Below are positions 44,933-53,186 of a stretch of 64,000 nt of DNA, piece by piece (position 1 is the first letter of the stretch; every line of letters starts with the position of its first letter). This DNA is from Candidatus Avimonas merdigallinarum. Its GTDB lineage: Bacteria > Bacillota > Clostridia > Oscillospirales > Acutalibacteraceae. The notes under the pieces are model-generated. The model worked only from the letters and a program-made list of their open reading frames with translations. It was not told the DNA's origin and did no database searches. Position numbers and translations under genes: made by a program. The stretch covers positions 1 through 64,000 of the forward strand of contig CAJFGS010000009.1 of assembly GCA_904377855.1 (NCBI GenBank), written 5' to 3'.

Positions 44933-45883
44933 TTAGGAATCCTGTATTTCGTACATCGCCAGCAGAGAAGCCGCCAGATGCACCGTCTCCTCCATGGCGG
45001 GATATTCTCCCGCCGGCGCGCCGTCCTCCACCGACCAGCATAGCCCCATCACCGTATCCACGTAAAAGCTGCGGGCGACGTCAGCCGGCGGGTACCCGGT
45101 CCGCCCTGCCAAAAAATCCACCGCCGCCCACAGGTGTTCTTCCGGATGTGGAAAAGCCGCGTACGGCTCATTGCGCAGAAATCGCGGTAAATCGAACAGA
45201 GTGGGACCGATCACCCCTTTGGGGTCGATCACCCGGTAACGGCCGTCGGCGCAGTGCAGGATATTGTCGTGGTGCAGGTCCCCATGCAGAAGCAGCCGGT
45301 CGGGGTACCGTTCCCATAACTGGCGGCAAAGCGCCTGCGCGCGCTCCATCGCCAGGGACAGCGCCGGAAATACGGCCAGCCGGCGCATGGTATGGGCGGC
45401 CTTTTCTACCCACTCGCTATACGTAGGGTATCGGGTGTTGTCCGCCGCCAGGATATGCAGCCCCGTATATACCCGGCAGAATATCTTCCAGCGCTCCTGG
45501 GGCGCCTCCACCGCGCGCAGCGGCGTTCCCGGCTGCAGGCGCTCCAGCAGCAGCGCGCCGTGTTCCGGTTCCGACTCATACAAGCGGCAGAACCGCCGCC
45601 CATTGTATTCCCGCAGAGCACGGCATTCCGTAAACATCTCTCTGCACGGGCGGCCAAGCTTGAGCACCACGTCCCCGTATTCCACAGACCGCCCGGCAAA
45701 CAGGACGTTGACCGAGTAGTACGGGATAAACCGAAGGCCGTGCAGCCCCCAGCGTTTTCCGTATCGGCTCAACCCGGCCCTGACCGCCCAGGCCGTCTTC
45801 TCCCCGAAATTGGTACGCAGCGCTTCCCATTCACCGGGCGTGAAGGCGGACGGCGTCGTTTCCTTTTCCCGCTGGTCTGCCAT
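44933..45883 (-). CDS. aminoglycoside phosphotransferase-like kinase
   Basis: A 316-residue kinase-fold protein of the APH/streptomycin 6-kinase type. It has the catalytic loop LLHGDLHHDNILH and the metal-binding VIDPKGVIGPTLFDLPRFLR, closely like APH(6). These enzymes phosphorylate antibiotics, but chromosomal relatives often have metabolic substrates, so resistance cannot be claimed. AGGGGACGG lies before the ATG. Confidence 0.82.
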   Translation of the reverse strand: MADQREKETTPSAFTPGEWEALRTNFGEKTAWAVRAGLSRYGKRWGLHGLRFIPYYSVNVLFAGRSVEYGDVVLKLGRPCREMFTECRALREYNGRRFCRLYESEPEHGALLLERLQPGTPLRAVEAPQERWKIFCRVYTGLHILAADNTRYPTYSEWVEKAAHTMRRLAVFPALSLAMERAQALCRQLWERYPDRLLLHGDLHHDNILHCADGRYRVIDPKGVIGPTLFDLPRFLRNEPYAAFPHPEEHLWAAVDFLAGRTGYPPADVARSFYVDTVMGLCWSVEDGAPAGEYPAMEETVHLAASLLAMYEIQDS

Positions 45884-46018
45884 CGCGCCGTCCCCCTATC
45901 CGCATTTTTCCGCATTATACCACAGAGATTCCCCACCGGCAATCCCATTCCAGGCGGTCTGCCGGAATTGCACAAAAAGGCGGCGGCGTTTTCGGGATAT
46001 TCCGGCCTTCCCAGGAGA

Positions 46019-46047
46019 AGACAACCGGCGGAAAATATGCTACAATA
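46019..46047 (+). promoter_or_regulatory. probable promoter of nth
   Basis: AAGACA (46019-46024), 17-base spacer, TACAAT (46042-46047), about 65 bases before the nth start. The -35 hexamer matches the consensus at four positions. Confidence 0.5.
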
Positions 46048-46110
46048 ATCGACAGATACGACGCTTTTCCGACAGGGCCCCTGTGTGGAAAGTGGATGGG
46101 AGGAACCGCT

Positions 46111-46806
46111 ATGAAGCCGAACAAGCCGGGGAAAGATACCGAAAAAAAAGAATTGGAAAAGCGCAGGGCCGCCGCGCAGCGGGCGGTGGACGCCCTGAAA
46201 GAACGCTATCCGGAGGGGATTTGCTCCCTGCAATACCAAGATCCGCTGCAGCTGCTGATCGCCACCCGCCTTTCCGCCCAATGCACCGACGCGCGGGTAA
46301 ACATGGTCACCCCCGCCCTGTTCGAACGGTTTCCGACGCTGGACGCCTTTGCCGACGCCGACCCGGAGGAGGTCGGGGAATATATCCGCTCCTGCGGCCT
46401 GTATAAAACCAAGGCACGGGATATCGTCGCCATGGCGGGGATGCTCCGGGACGTATACGGCGGCGTGGTACCAGATACGGTGGAAGAGCTGACCAAGCTC
46501 CCTGGCGTCGGGCGGAAAACCGCCAACCTGGTCTGCGGGGACATCTACGGCAAGCCGGCGGTGGTTGCTGACACCCACTGCATCCGGATTACCAACCGCT
46601 TGGGACTGACCGATTCCAAGGATCCGTATAAGGTGGAAATGCAGCTGCGCGCGATTCTCCCGCCGGAGGAAAGCAACGCTTTCTGCCACCGGCTGGTGCT
46701 GTTCGGCCGGGACGTCTGTTCCGCCCGTTCCCCCCGCTGCGGGGACTGCCCGCTGGCGGACGGATGCCCGGGGAAAGCGGAGGATGCGGTCGGAAAGGAA
46801 GCATAG
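46111..46806 (+). CDS. nth: endonuclease III
   Basis: A 231-residue DNA glycosylase/AP lyase removing oxidised pyrimidines. It has ATRLSAQCTDARVN, the helix-hairpin-helix LPGVGRKTAN with the catalytic lysine, the aspartate in VVADTHCIRI, and the C-terminal 4Fe-4S cysteines in C-SARSPRCGDCPLADGC. A basic N-terminal extension of about 15 residues precedes the core. GGGAGG before the ATG at 46111 decides the start. Confidence 0.93.
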   Translation: MKPNKPGKDTEKKELEKRRAAAQRAVDALKERYPEGICSLQYQDPLQLLIATRLSAQCTDARVNMVTPALFERFPTLDAFADADPEEVGEYIRSCGLYKTKARDIVAMAGMLRDVYGGVVPDTVEELTKLPGVGRKTANLVCGDIYGKPAVVADTHCIRITNRLGLTDSKDPYKVEMQLRAILPPEESNAFCHRLVLFGRDVCSARSPRCGDCPLADGCPGKAEDAVGKEA

Positions 46807-46824
46807 GAGCAACGCGGTTTTCAT

Positions 46825-46863
46825 AAAAAAACAGCCGTCTTTTTCAAAGACGGCTGTTTTTTT
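46825..46863. terminator. bidirectional intrinsic terminator
   Basis: A long stem with A-run and T-run ends (GACGGCTGTTTTTTT on one side). It lies between the convergent nth gene and the PF06541-like gene and fits both. Confidence 0.9.
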
Positions 46864-46882
46864 ATAGGCCCCTTGCAAACAT

Positions 46883-47362
46883 TCACTTGGCAATATCCAG
46901 TTCCTGCCGCTTTCCGCCGGTAATCACCCGCAGTTCCGGCGTTTTGGATTCGCCGCCGGCAAGCCGGGTACGGCAGCGGGAATACACGGGCGCGGCAATC
47001 AGGCTGAGAAATCCCCAGAGCACGCTATACAGCAGGCATACTTGGCCCTTGATATTGAGGAACATCCCGGAATAGTCCCATACGTTCATCTTCATTTTCA
47101 GATTGAACAGGCAGCCGCTGAAAAATTCCACCAAAGTCACAGCCAGAGCGCACAGGGTGCAGCGCTGGAACAGCCCTTTCCGGCAGAACGTATGGATCCG
47201 CCCCATCAGGTTGAAACAGGCTCCTCCCACGAAAAACATGGTCCAGTGGGAATATCCCCGCCAGAGTGCTTCTATAATGTTATATAAAAAACCGCCTACA
47301 CAAAACAGGCAGATACCGCACTTAAGCTCCTTTAGCATGCTCTTCCCGGCAATTTTCGTCAT
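46883..47362 (-). CDS. PF06541-like membrane protein
   Basis: A 159-residue protein with four or five membrane spans. It resembles the family called putative ABC-transporter type IV: a NIIEALWRGYSHW start, EFFSGCLFNLKMKMNVWDYS and a WGFLSLIAAPVY segment. Despite the family name, no ATPase partner is present, and the function is unknown. The ATG at 47362 has a GGGGGG run upstream. The similarity to the gene at 47751 suggests two members of one family side by side. Confidence 0.72.
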   Translation of the reverse strand: MTKIAGKSMLKELKCGICLFCVGGFLYNIIEALWRGYSHWTMFFVGGACFNLMGRIHTFCRKGLFQRCTLCALAVTLVEFFSGCLFNLKMKMNVWDYSGMFLNIKGQVCLLYSVLWGFLSLIAAPVYSRCRTRLAGGESKTPELRVITGGKRQELDIAK

Positions 47363-47402
47363 AATTGTCAGCCCCCCGCGCATTTCACAAAGCTGGCCGG
47401 CA

Positions 47403-47432
47403 TTGACAGGCCGGCCGTTTCTCTGTTAGAAT
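47403..47432 (+). promoter_or_regulatory. candidate promoter with a long leader
   Basis: TTGACA (47403-47408), 18-base spacer, TAGAAT (47427-47432) on the plus strand. The next start codon is at 47751, so a transcript from here would have a leader of about 310 bases. Apart from a short GC stem near 47441-47456 and AT-rich sequence, nothing recognised lies in that 47363-47750 gap. Confidence 0.45.
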
Positions 47433-47750
47433 ACCCGGGAAAGCCCGGATTTCCCCCGTAAGTTTTTGCCACCGAATGAATGGATATAACGCTATTCTAC
47501 CCCTCGAATTTACGAGTTTCCATTTTTTTGCCTTTTTATTTCATTGGAATCGCTTAAAATTTTAATCAAAAATTTGTTTTCTCTCCTTTGCATTTCCTTG
47601 ATTTTATGATAGGATTGTTTCCACACAAAGCAAAGGCGGCATATTTTTGCTATTGGTATTCAAAGCAGTGGGCGAATCCGCCAATGCCTGTTTCACTGCA
47701 AGCATCGATGCCCTCCCCTTGAAACGAACAAAACTCTATGGCGGAAAGGT

Positions 47751-48545
47751 ATGAGCACAGCAATGGAAGATACGCTGAAAAAGCAAAAGGAAACTGTGGC
47801 GTCTTCTGCGGCGCCGGAGGACGCCGTTGCTTTGGAAGAAAAAAAGAAAATGAAATGGCTTTTCCAAACGAGGACAAAAAAGAGCCGGAAACCTACGTCC
47901 CAAATCAAGCTGACCTATTATACCCTATTTTGGGTTTTCTTCATCGGCTGTATTATGGGCGTTTTGCTGGAAACCGTCTGGTGCCTGCTGACCAGCCACC
48001 GCCTCGAAAACCGCGTCGGCTTAGTTTACGGCCCGTTCAATCCGGTATACGGGTTCGGCGCTGTGCTTATGACCGTCGCCCTGAAATGGTTAAGTGAAAA
48101 ACGGGATTTGTGGATTTTCCTTGGCAGCATGGTCATTGGCGGCGGGTTTGAATATTTGTGCAGCCTGGTGATGGAGCTGTCTTTCGGCACCGTTTCCTGG
48201 GAATACAGCGGGACGCCTCTTAACCTGGACGGGCGTACCAACATCATGTATTCATTTTATTGGGGGCTGCTCGGATTAATCTGGGTTAAGGAACTGTTCC
48301 CCCGTTTAAATGCCCTCATTGAAAAAATCCCGAAAAAGCTGGGAGTTATCCTGACGGTGGTGCTGACGGCCTTCATGGTTTTTGATATGCTGATTTCCGC
48401 CATGGCCCTGGAACGGCAAAGCCAGCGCCGCGCCGGGATCCCCGCGTCCAACGCGGTCAGCCAGTTCCTTGACGAGAATTATCCGGACGAATTTTTGAAA
48501 AAAATCTATCCGAATATGCTCGTGGTCGACGAACTGCCGGAGTAA
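47751..48545 (+). CDS. PF06541 putative ABC-transporter-type-IV membrane protein
   Basis: A 264-residue protein. About 60 charged residues are followed by five or six spans with the family signature: FFIGCIMGVLLETVWCLL, RVGLVYGPFNPVYGFGAVLM, FEYLCSLVMELSFGTVSWEY and TPLNLDGRTNIMYSFYWG. The C-terminal 50 residues are outside the membrane. The function is not established. A GGAAAGG stretch sits close to the ATG, a rather short spacing. Confidence 0.82.
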   Translation: MSTAMEDTLKKQKETVASSAAPEDAVALEEKKKMKWLFQTRTKKSRKPTSQIKLTYYTLFWVFFIGCIMGVLLETVWCLLTSHRLENRVGLVYGPFNPVYGFGAVLMTVALKWLSEKRDLWIFLGSMVIGGGFEYLCSLVMELSFGTVSWEYSGTPLNLDGRTNIMYSFYWGLLGLIWVKELFPRLNALIEKIPKKLGVILTVVLTAFMVFDMLISAMALERQSQRRAGIPASNAVSQFLDENYPDEFLKKIYPNMLVVDELPE

Positions 48546-48584
48546 AATACAGCGCCGCCGGGAGTCCCGGCGGCGCTGTATTTT
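48544..48584 (+). terminator. intrinsic terminator
   Basis: A near-perfect stem of about 19 pairs, very GC-rich at the tip, followed by seven T residues. It begins at the stop codon of the PF06541 gene. Confidence 0.92.
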
Positions 48585-48718
48585 TTTCAAAGAAATAGAC
48601 GAAGAAGGATGGAACGGGAGGCCTGTATGCCTCTCGGTACAGCATGGCCGATACGGCAAAATCTGCCGCGCTATCCAGAAAAATGCGGCCTATGCCCCAT
48701 AGAAAATGTCGGATATCG

Positions 48719-48747
48719 TTGCGGACAGGCGGAAAACGTGGTATACT
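48719..48747 (+). promoter_or_regulatory. promoter of the SGNH hydrolase gene
   Basis: TTGCGG (48719-48724), 17-base spacer, TATACT (48742-48747), about 54 bases before the GTG start at 48801. Confidence 0.65.
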
Positions 48748-48758
48748 AAACTACATTG

Positions 48759-48773
48759 TCATGACGGTCATGA
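48759..48773. promoter_or_regulatory. palindromic operator candidate
   Basis: A perfect 7-1-7 palindrome, TCATGAC-G-GTCATGA, starts 11 bases after the -10 box of the preceding promoter and covers the expected transcription start. Its position suits a repressor site. No matching regulator gene is in the window. Confidence 0.45.
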
Positions 48774-48800
48774 ATAATCACCGGGAATCCGGATAAGGTC

Positions 48801-49622
48801 GTGTTCCTTTTGTCCAAAACCGTCCCTCAAACTACCAAACGAAAAAAGCGGAGCCATACGGCGCTGAAGGCCTTTTTCACCGCGCTGGTTGCCGGGCTGG
48901 CCATCTGCTGCCTGGTCTTTGCGCTGAATCTGGAGCGCTTCTTTGAAGTCGGAAACCCACTCGCCCCTTTCTGGGGCGGACAGGGCGGAACAGCGGATGG
49001 CGATTCTTCCGCCAGCCGGCCGATCGATACGAATCAGACATTCGAGGAGTACCTCAACGATACTATCTTTATTGGGGACTCCCGCACCAACGGAATGGCC
49101 AATTATAACTTCGCCCCGCGCGACAGGGTATACGCCATTGACGGGGCAAACCATCAGACCGCCCGCACCGAAAAGTTCCTGATCCTCAGCAGCACAGGAA
49201 GAAAGCTGACCATAGCGGAAGCCATCGGCGTGGTAAAGCCGGTGCGGATGATCGTTTCTTTCGGCATAAACGGGGTGGCGTTTATGGGCGAAGATACGTT
49301 TATGGACGAATATTCCGCTTTTTTGGACGAGCTAAAAGCCGCCTCCCCTGACACCATCCTGGTGGTACAGTCCATCCTTCCGGTTTCTTCCGCGCAGGAA
49401 GCGGAGGATCCCCGGATGACAAACGAAGTGATCGATTCCTATAACCAGAAGCTACAAGCGCTCACCCTGGAGAAAGGCGGCCGCTGGCTGGACACGGCAG
49501 GGCTTTTGAAAAACGCGTGGGGGGAGCTTGACGCGGCTTACGACGCGGGGGACGGCCTGCATTTCAACCAGGATGCCTACGAGGTTCTTTTTAACTATTA
49601 CGATCAAAACCGCATCTATTGA
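48801..49622 (+). CDS. membrane-anchored SGNH/GDSL hydrolase
   Basis: A 273-residue protein. A basic N-terminus and one span (ALKAFFTALVAGLAICCLVF, residues 21-40) suggest an uncleaved anchor with the catalytic domain outside. The SGNH domain has IFIGDSRTNGM with the serine, IVSFGINGVAF with the asparagine, and DGLHFNQDAYEVL with Asp and His. It may deacetylate cell-wall or glycan substrates. The GTG start has only a weak AAGG upstream. Confidence 0.8.
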   Translation: MFLLSKTVPQTTKRKKRSHTALKAFFTALVAGLAICCLVFALNLERFFEVGNPLAPFWGGQGGTADGDSSASRPIDTNQTFEEYLNDTIFIGDSRTNGMANYNFAPRDRVYAIDGANHQTARTEKFLILSSTGRKLTIAEAIGVVKPVRMIVSFGINGVAFMGEDTFMDEYSAFLDELKAASPDTILVVQSILPVSSAQEAEDPRMTNEVIDSYNQKLQALTLEKGGRWLDTAGLLKNAWGELDAAYDAGDGLHFNQDAYEVLFNYYDQNRIY

Positions 49623-49778
49623 ACCGCATGGCCGGCAAACAACTTCTGGAAGCTGGAATTTCGTTCGGAAGGCTTTGGCTCCTTTCGGCTTTGCGCTTTG
49701 TGTCAAAGCCCGGATCTTGGGATATGCATGAAATAAGGGGAAAGCCTCTTCGCGCATACGAAAGGATGGGATGTTGCT

Positions 49779-50207
49779 ATGAAAGTCGCCGTCATCGGCA
49801 CCCGGCGGGCGCCAAGCACCATTGCGGCGCGGATTCTCCCCTACCTTCCGGCAAGTACAACCGAACTTGTCAGCGGCGGAGCGGAAGGAGTGGACCGTGC
49901 GGCGGAAGAAATTGCCTCCGCGCTGTCTTTGCCGATCCGGCGCTTCCTTCCGGATTATGAGAAATATGGCCGGCGTGCCCCCTTAATCCGCAATTTAGAG
50001 ATTATTCAATACGCGGACGAAGTGATTGCTTTCTGGGACGGTACTTCCCGCGGGACCATGCACAGCGTAGCGGAATGTATCCGGCTTGGGAAGCCTGTCC
50101 GGGTAGTGCCGCTGAAAGCCCTTTCTCCCGCAGGTTCCCCTCTCCCCTACGATACTTCCGAAAGGCTGGAACAAACAAACCATGAGCGTTGTAAAAGGCA
50201 GAATTGA
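49779..50207 (+). CDS. SLOG-domain protein
   Basis: A 142-residue Rossmann-like protein of the SLOG/DprA-A-like group: MKVAVIGTRRAPS, then SGGAEGVDRAAEEIA, then FWDGTSRGTMHSVAE. These domains bind nucleotides or nucleic acids; small single-domain members have no settled role. AAGGATGGG precedes the ATG. It overlaps the following gene by 26 bases. Confidence 0.8.
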   Translation: MKVAVIGTRRAPSTIAARILPYLPASTTELVSGGAEGVDRAAEEIASALSLPIRRFLPDYEKYGRRAPLIRNLEIIQYADEVIAFWDGTSRGTMHSVAECIRLGKPVRVVPLKALSPAGSPLPYDTSERLEQTNHERCKRQN

Positions 50208-50598
50208 AGCAGGCATCGCATTGAGCCGGTCCACCTGTTATTTCATGCGAACCGGAAAATGTTCGCTGGATATCGTTACGGATTATTACATAGCCACATC
50301 CACCCGTACAGCCGCAAACGATTTGCTGTACTGCCCACGGCTTTACCGTGCGATGTGCAACCGTGAACGCATGAAGCCGATCGCGATTACCCCCTGTGAA
50401 TGCGGGCACGCAGAAGTGATTTCCGGTCATCAAAGGGCCTGCATTGCCAGCCGGAAAAACCTGGAATTGACTATCCAGCCGGCCGGCCCGGAAGTTAAGG
50501 CTGCCTGCCCCATCTGTACAGGACAGATTACTTTCGAAGAGAACAGCGGCGGCAGTCGCTTGGTCACCCTGCGCGTCCGGGCGGAAAACGACGAGTGA
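50182..50598 (+). CDS. cysteine-rich hypothetical protein
   Basis: A 138-residue protein overlapping the SLOG gene. It contains CECGH near residue 72 and CPICTG near residue 110, as in a split zinc ribbon, plus further cysteines in LYCPRLYRAMC. The ribosome site is weak (AAAGG), so translation may be coupled to the SLOG gene. The family is not recognised. Confidence 0.6.
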   Translation: MSVVKGRIEAGIALSRSTCYFMRTGKCSLDIVTDYYIATSTRTAANDLLYCPRLYRAMCNRERMKPIAITPCECGHAEVISGHQRACIASRKNLELTIQPAGPEVKAACPICTGQITFEENSGGSRLVTLRVRAENDE

Positions 50599-50681
50599 CC
50601 GGTGACAAGCGGACTGCATCCTCCTTCTCATACTCCCTTAGCCGAAAGGAATGCGGCGGGATACTTTTGAAAAACATGGGC

Positions 50682-50738
50682 ATAAAAAATACGTCCCAAA
50701 TCAGTGGCTGCAATGCTGATTTGGGACGTATTTTTTAT
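50682..50738. terminator. long bidirectional terminator hairpin
   Basis: A perfect 23-pair stem (50682-50704 with 50716-50738) with A and T runs at its base. It lies between the plus-strand SLOG unit and the convergent ktrA gene and serves both. Confidence 0.9.
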
Positions 50739-50796
50739 ATCATACTTTTATTTGCCGCTTTTTATCAAACGACCATTTCAGCAGCCATTCCATGAC

Positions 50797-51468
50797 TTAT
50801 TGCATATCGTTTTCAAACCGTTCAACATTCCCCGTTTGCCCGATTACGCAGATGACATCCCCCTGCTGAAAACGATATTCCGATGGAAAATCCACCTCTG
50901 TACGATGATCGTGCTCGATCGCGATAATATTCAGGTTGTATTTTCGCCGGGTATCGGCCTCACGGACGGTGACGCCAATCAGCGGCTCGGTCACTTGGAT
51001 CCTCCGAACTTCGACATTCCCTTCCAAAGTAACAAAGTCGAGGAAGCTATTATTATAAATCAGCCCTTTTCCCAGGCGGATGGCCATATCCCTTTCCGGA
51101 TATACCACCTTGGCTCCCAGCTGTTTGAGTACCTCCCCGTGCATAAAGCTATTCGCTTTGGATATAACGTGCGGCACTTTCATGTTTAAAACCGTCATTG
51201 TGGTCAGGATACTGGTGTCCATTTGCTCGCCAATACAGATGACGACGGTATCGCAGTTCTGAATGCCGGCTTCCTCCAGGGATTCCTGATCCAAAGACTC
51301 TACAACCATAGCAAAATCGGTATACCGCCGCGCTTCTTTTACACGCGCTTCATCTTTGTCAATGGCAACCACTTCTTTATCCGCTTTTGACAAACATTCT
51401 ACCAGTGCTGAACCAAATCGGCCTAGCCCAATGACTCCAAAAGTTGCAGAAGTTTCTCTCTTTTTCAT
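50797..51468 (-). CDS. ktrA: potassium uptake regulatory subunit KtrA
   Basis: A 223-residue RCK protein. The N-terminal nucleotide-binding domain has GVIGLGRFGSALVECL and acidic VVAIDKDE; the C-terminal RCK_C domain starts near residue 135 (VTLEGNVEVRRIQV). It forms a cytoplasmic ring gating KtrB with ATP/ADP and, in many Bacillota, c-di-AMP. It follows ktrB by 28 bases with GGAG before the ATG. Confidence 0.93.
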   Translation of the reverse strand: MKKRETSATFGVIGLGRFGSALVECLSKADKEVVAIDKDEARVKEARRYTDFAMVVESLDQESLEEAGIQNCDTVVICIGEQMDTSILTTMTVLNMKVPHVISKANSFMHGEVLKQLGAKVVYPERDMAIRLGKGLIYNNSFLDFVTLEGNVEVRRIQVTEPLIGVTVREADTRRKYNLNIIAIEHDHRTEVDFPSEYRFQQGDVICVIGQTGNVERFENDMQ

Positions 51469-51496
51469 TTCCGCTTCTCCTATCTTCTCCTCTTTA

Positions 51497-52801
51497 TTAT
51501 CCGACTGTGATTGATTCTTCCGTATAATGAGCGCTGGGGGCGGGCCGGTCTATCCACATCGAAAGCAATGTAAATGTTCCTACCCTGCCGGCAAACATGG
51601 TGAAAATCAGAATGATTTTGCTCCCTTCGCACAATGAAGGCGTAATTCCCGTAGAAAGGCCTACGGTGCCGAACGCCGATACTTCTTCAAACAACAGCTG
51701 AACAAAGCTGCGTTCCGGCTCCAATATGCAAAGGAGGAATGTCCCAATACAAACCAGCAATACGGAAAGCAGGGATATCATCGAAGCTTTTGAGAGAATT
51801 TCTACGGAAATACTGCGGTGAAAGGCGCCAACATGCTTTTTGGTAAACAGGCTCCTCACCTGCTGGAGTAGGACAAAGAACGTACTGGTTTTGATACCGC
51901 CGCCTGTGGAGCCTGGCGAAGCGCCTATAAACATTAGGATAATCAACGTAAATAGGCCCGCATTGGTAAATTCGCCAATCGGATATGTGGAAAATCCGGC
52001 CGTTCTTGCGGAGACGCTATGGAAAAAGGCGCCCAGCCACGAAATATCTTCCGTAGCCTTTAGCAGCAGCGTGCCGACGACCAGCAGGATGCCTGTTGTC
52101 GTGAGCACCACCTTGGAATGCAGGCTGAGCTTTCTAAAGGAACGCTTTTTTAGAATATCCAGGATAACGAGAAAGCCCAAACCGCCAAAAATGATTAGGC
52201 CGCAGGTGGTCAAGTTCAGCAAAACATTGGACTGATACGGGATTAGGTTACGCAATCCGCCAAGAATGTCAAAGCCGGAGTTATTAAACGCGGCAATAGA
52301 ATGGAAGGCGCTGATTCCCAGGGCATGCAAAGGCGGATAATCCTGAACAAAGACTATAAAGCTGAGCGCCATTCCCACCAATTCAAAGCACAAGGTCATC
52401 AGCAGCACGGATTTGACCAGGCGGACCATTCCCTTAAAGCCGTCTACATTAAGCGCTTCCTTAACCAGGACGCGCCCTTTTATACCGACCCGTTTTCTCG
52501 CGGCAAGGATCAGCCCTACCCCAATCGACGTAACGCCGAGTCCCCCGATCTGTATAAGCGCCGCTACAATTGCCTGCCCAAACGCTGTAAAATGATCTGC
52601 GGTATCAATCGCAATCAGCCCGGTGACACAGACTGCGCTTGTTGAGGTAAATAAGGCGTCAATAAAGCTGACATTTACGCCGTCCCTGACAGAGATAGGC
52701 AGCAGGAGCAGCCCTGTGCCCAGTAAAATAACCAACGCAAACCCTACAACAATCAATCTTCCTGGAGGTTGCCGTTTGATTGAAAAAAGAAAGTGTTTCA
52801 C
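51497..52801 (-). CDS. ktrB: potassium uptake channel KtrB (TrkH/KtrB family)
   Basis: A 434-residue membrane protein with four pore-loop repeats typical of the family: STSAVCVTGLIAIDTA, AFNNSGFDILGG, VSARTAGFSTYP and VSAFGTVGLSTGITP. It takes up K+ with Na+ dependence. The start is GTG at 52801; a TAG in frame lies just upstream, and the ribosome site is weak. It is preceded by a leader with an apparent attenuator (52802-53068). Confidence 0.93.
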   Translation of the reverse strand: MKHFLFSIKRQPPGRLIVVGFALVILLGTGLLLLPISVRDGVNVSFIDALFTSTSAVCVTGLIAIDTADHFTAFGQAIVAALIQIGGLGVTSIGVGLILAARKRVGIKGRVLVKEALNVDGFKGMVRLVKSVLLMTLCFELVGMALSFIVFVQDYPPLHALGISAFHSIAAFNNSGFDILGGLRNLIPYQSNVLLNLTTCGLIIFGGLGFLVILDILKKRSFRKLSLHSKVVLTTTGILLVVGTLLLKATEDISWLGAFFHSVSARTAGFSTYPIGEFTNAGLFTLIILMFIGASPGSTGGGIKTSTFFVLLQQVRSLFTKKHVGAFHRSISVEILSKASMISLLSVLLVCIGTFLLCILEPERSFVQLLFEEVSAFGTVGLSTGITPSLCEGSKIILIFTMFAGRVGTFTLLSMWIDRPAPSAHYTEESITVG

Positions 52802-53068
52802 TTTACACTACTGGCATACAAAACGTATTGGCCAGTTCTTTTTCATCCTTTCCTACCGTGTATTTTCATCCTGCACCTTTTATCCGGTCGCTGTTCTTTG
52901 CCGGTTGGCTGCATAAAAAAGGCAGAACTTCCATGGCGGAAGTCTGCCCCTTTCCATTTCAAAGCGATAGTCAACCAATCCGCCTTGACACCAAAAGGTA
53001 CGCTTGTAAACAGATAGAGAGACAACGCCTCTCTATGGCAGACTCCACCACTTATTCCGGCACAGCAT
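52802..53068 (-). promoter_or_regulatory. structured ktrB leader, candidate riboswitch or attenuator
   Basis: Transcripts from the promoter at 53069-53097 cross about 265 bases before ktrB. They contain an 8-pair hairpin (53014-53036), a GAGTCTGCC segment (53045-53037) complementary to the left arm of the downstream terminator, and the terminator itself (52914-52948). This is the layout of a terminator/antiterminator switch. The sequence does not match a consensus I can recall for the c-di-AMP (ydaO) class or the M-box. Confidence 0.55.
52914..52948 (-). terminator. attenuator terminator in the ktrB leader
   Basis: Arms GGCAGACTTCC and GGAAGTTCTGCC on the minus strand pair around a 5-base loop and are followed by TTTTTT. 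It lies 112 bases upstream of the ktrB start and after the ktrB promoter, so it would stop transcription before the gene. Confidence 0.8.
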
Positions 53069-53097
53069 AGTATAAGGTTTGTACGGAGATAAGTCAA
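53069..53097 (-). promoter_or_regulatory. promoter of the ktrB leader
   Basis: TTGACT (53097-53092), 17-base spacer, TATACT (53074-53069) on the minus strand, a strong vegetative-type promoter. Confidence 0.8.
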
Positions 53098-53186
53098 TAG
53101 GCTTCTGCGAATTTTAAACAAACCAGAACATTCGATCCGGGTAAGCGTCCAAGGATTATTTTCTCTGCCAAAATGTGCTGCAGCAC

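Noticed and set aside
44933-45883. Antibiotic resistance gene
   Set aside because: The APH-like fold and motifs are clear, but it sits among core genes and no substrate can be inferred.
52802-53068. Direct naming of the ktrB leader as a c-di-AMP (ydaO) riboswitch
   Set aside because: The context fits, but the sequence did not match the consensus as I know it, so the class is left open.
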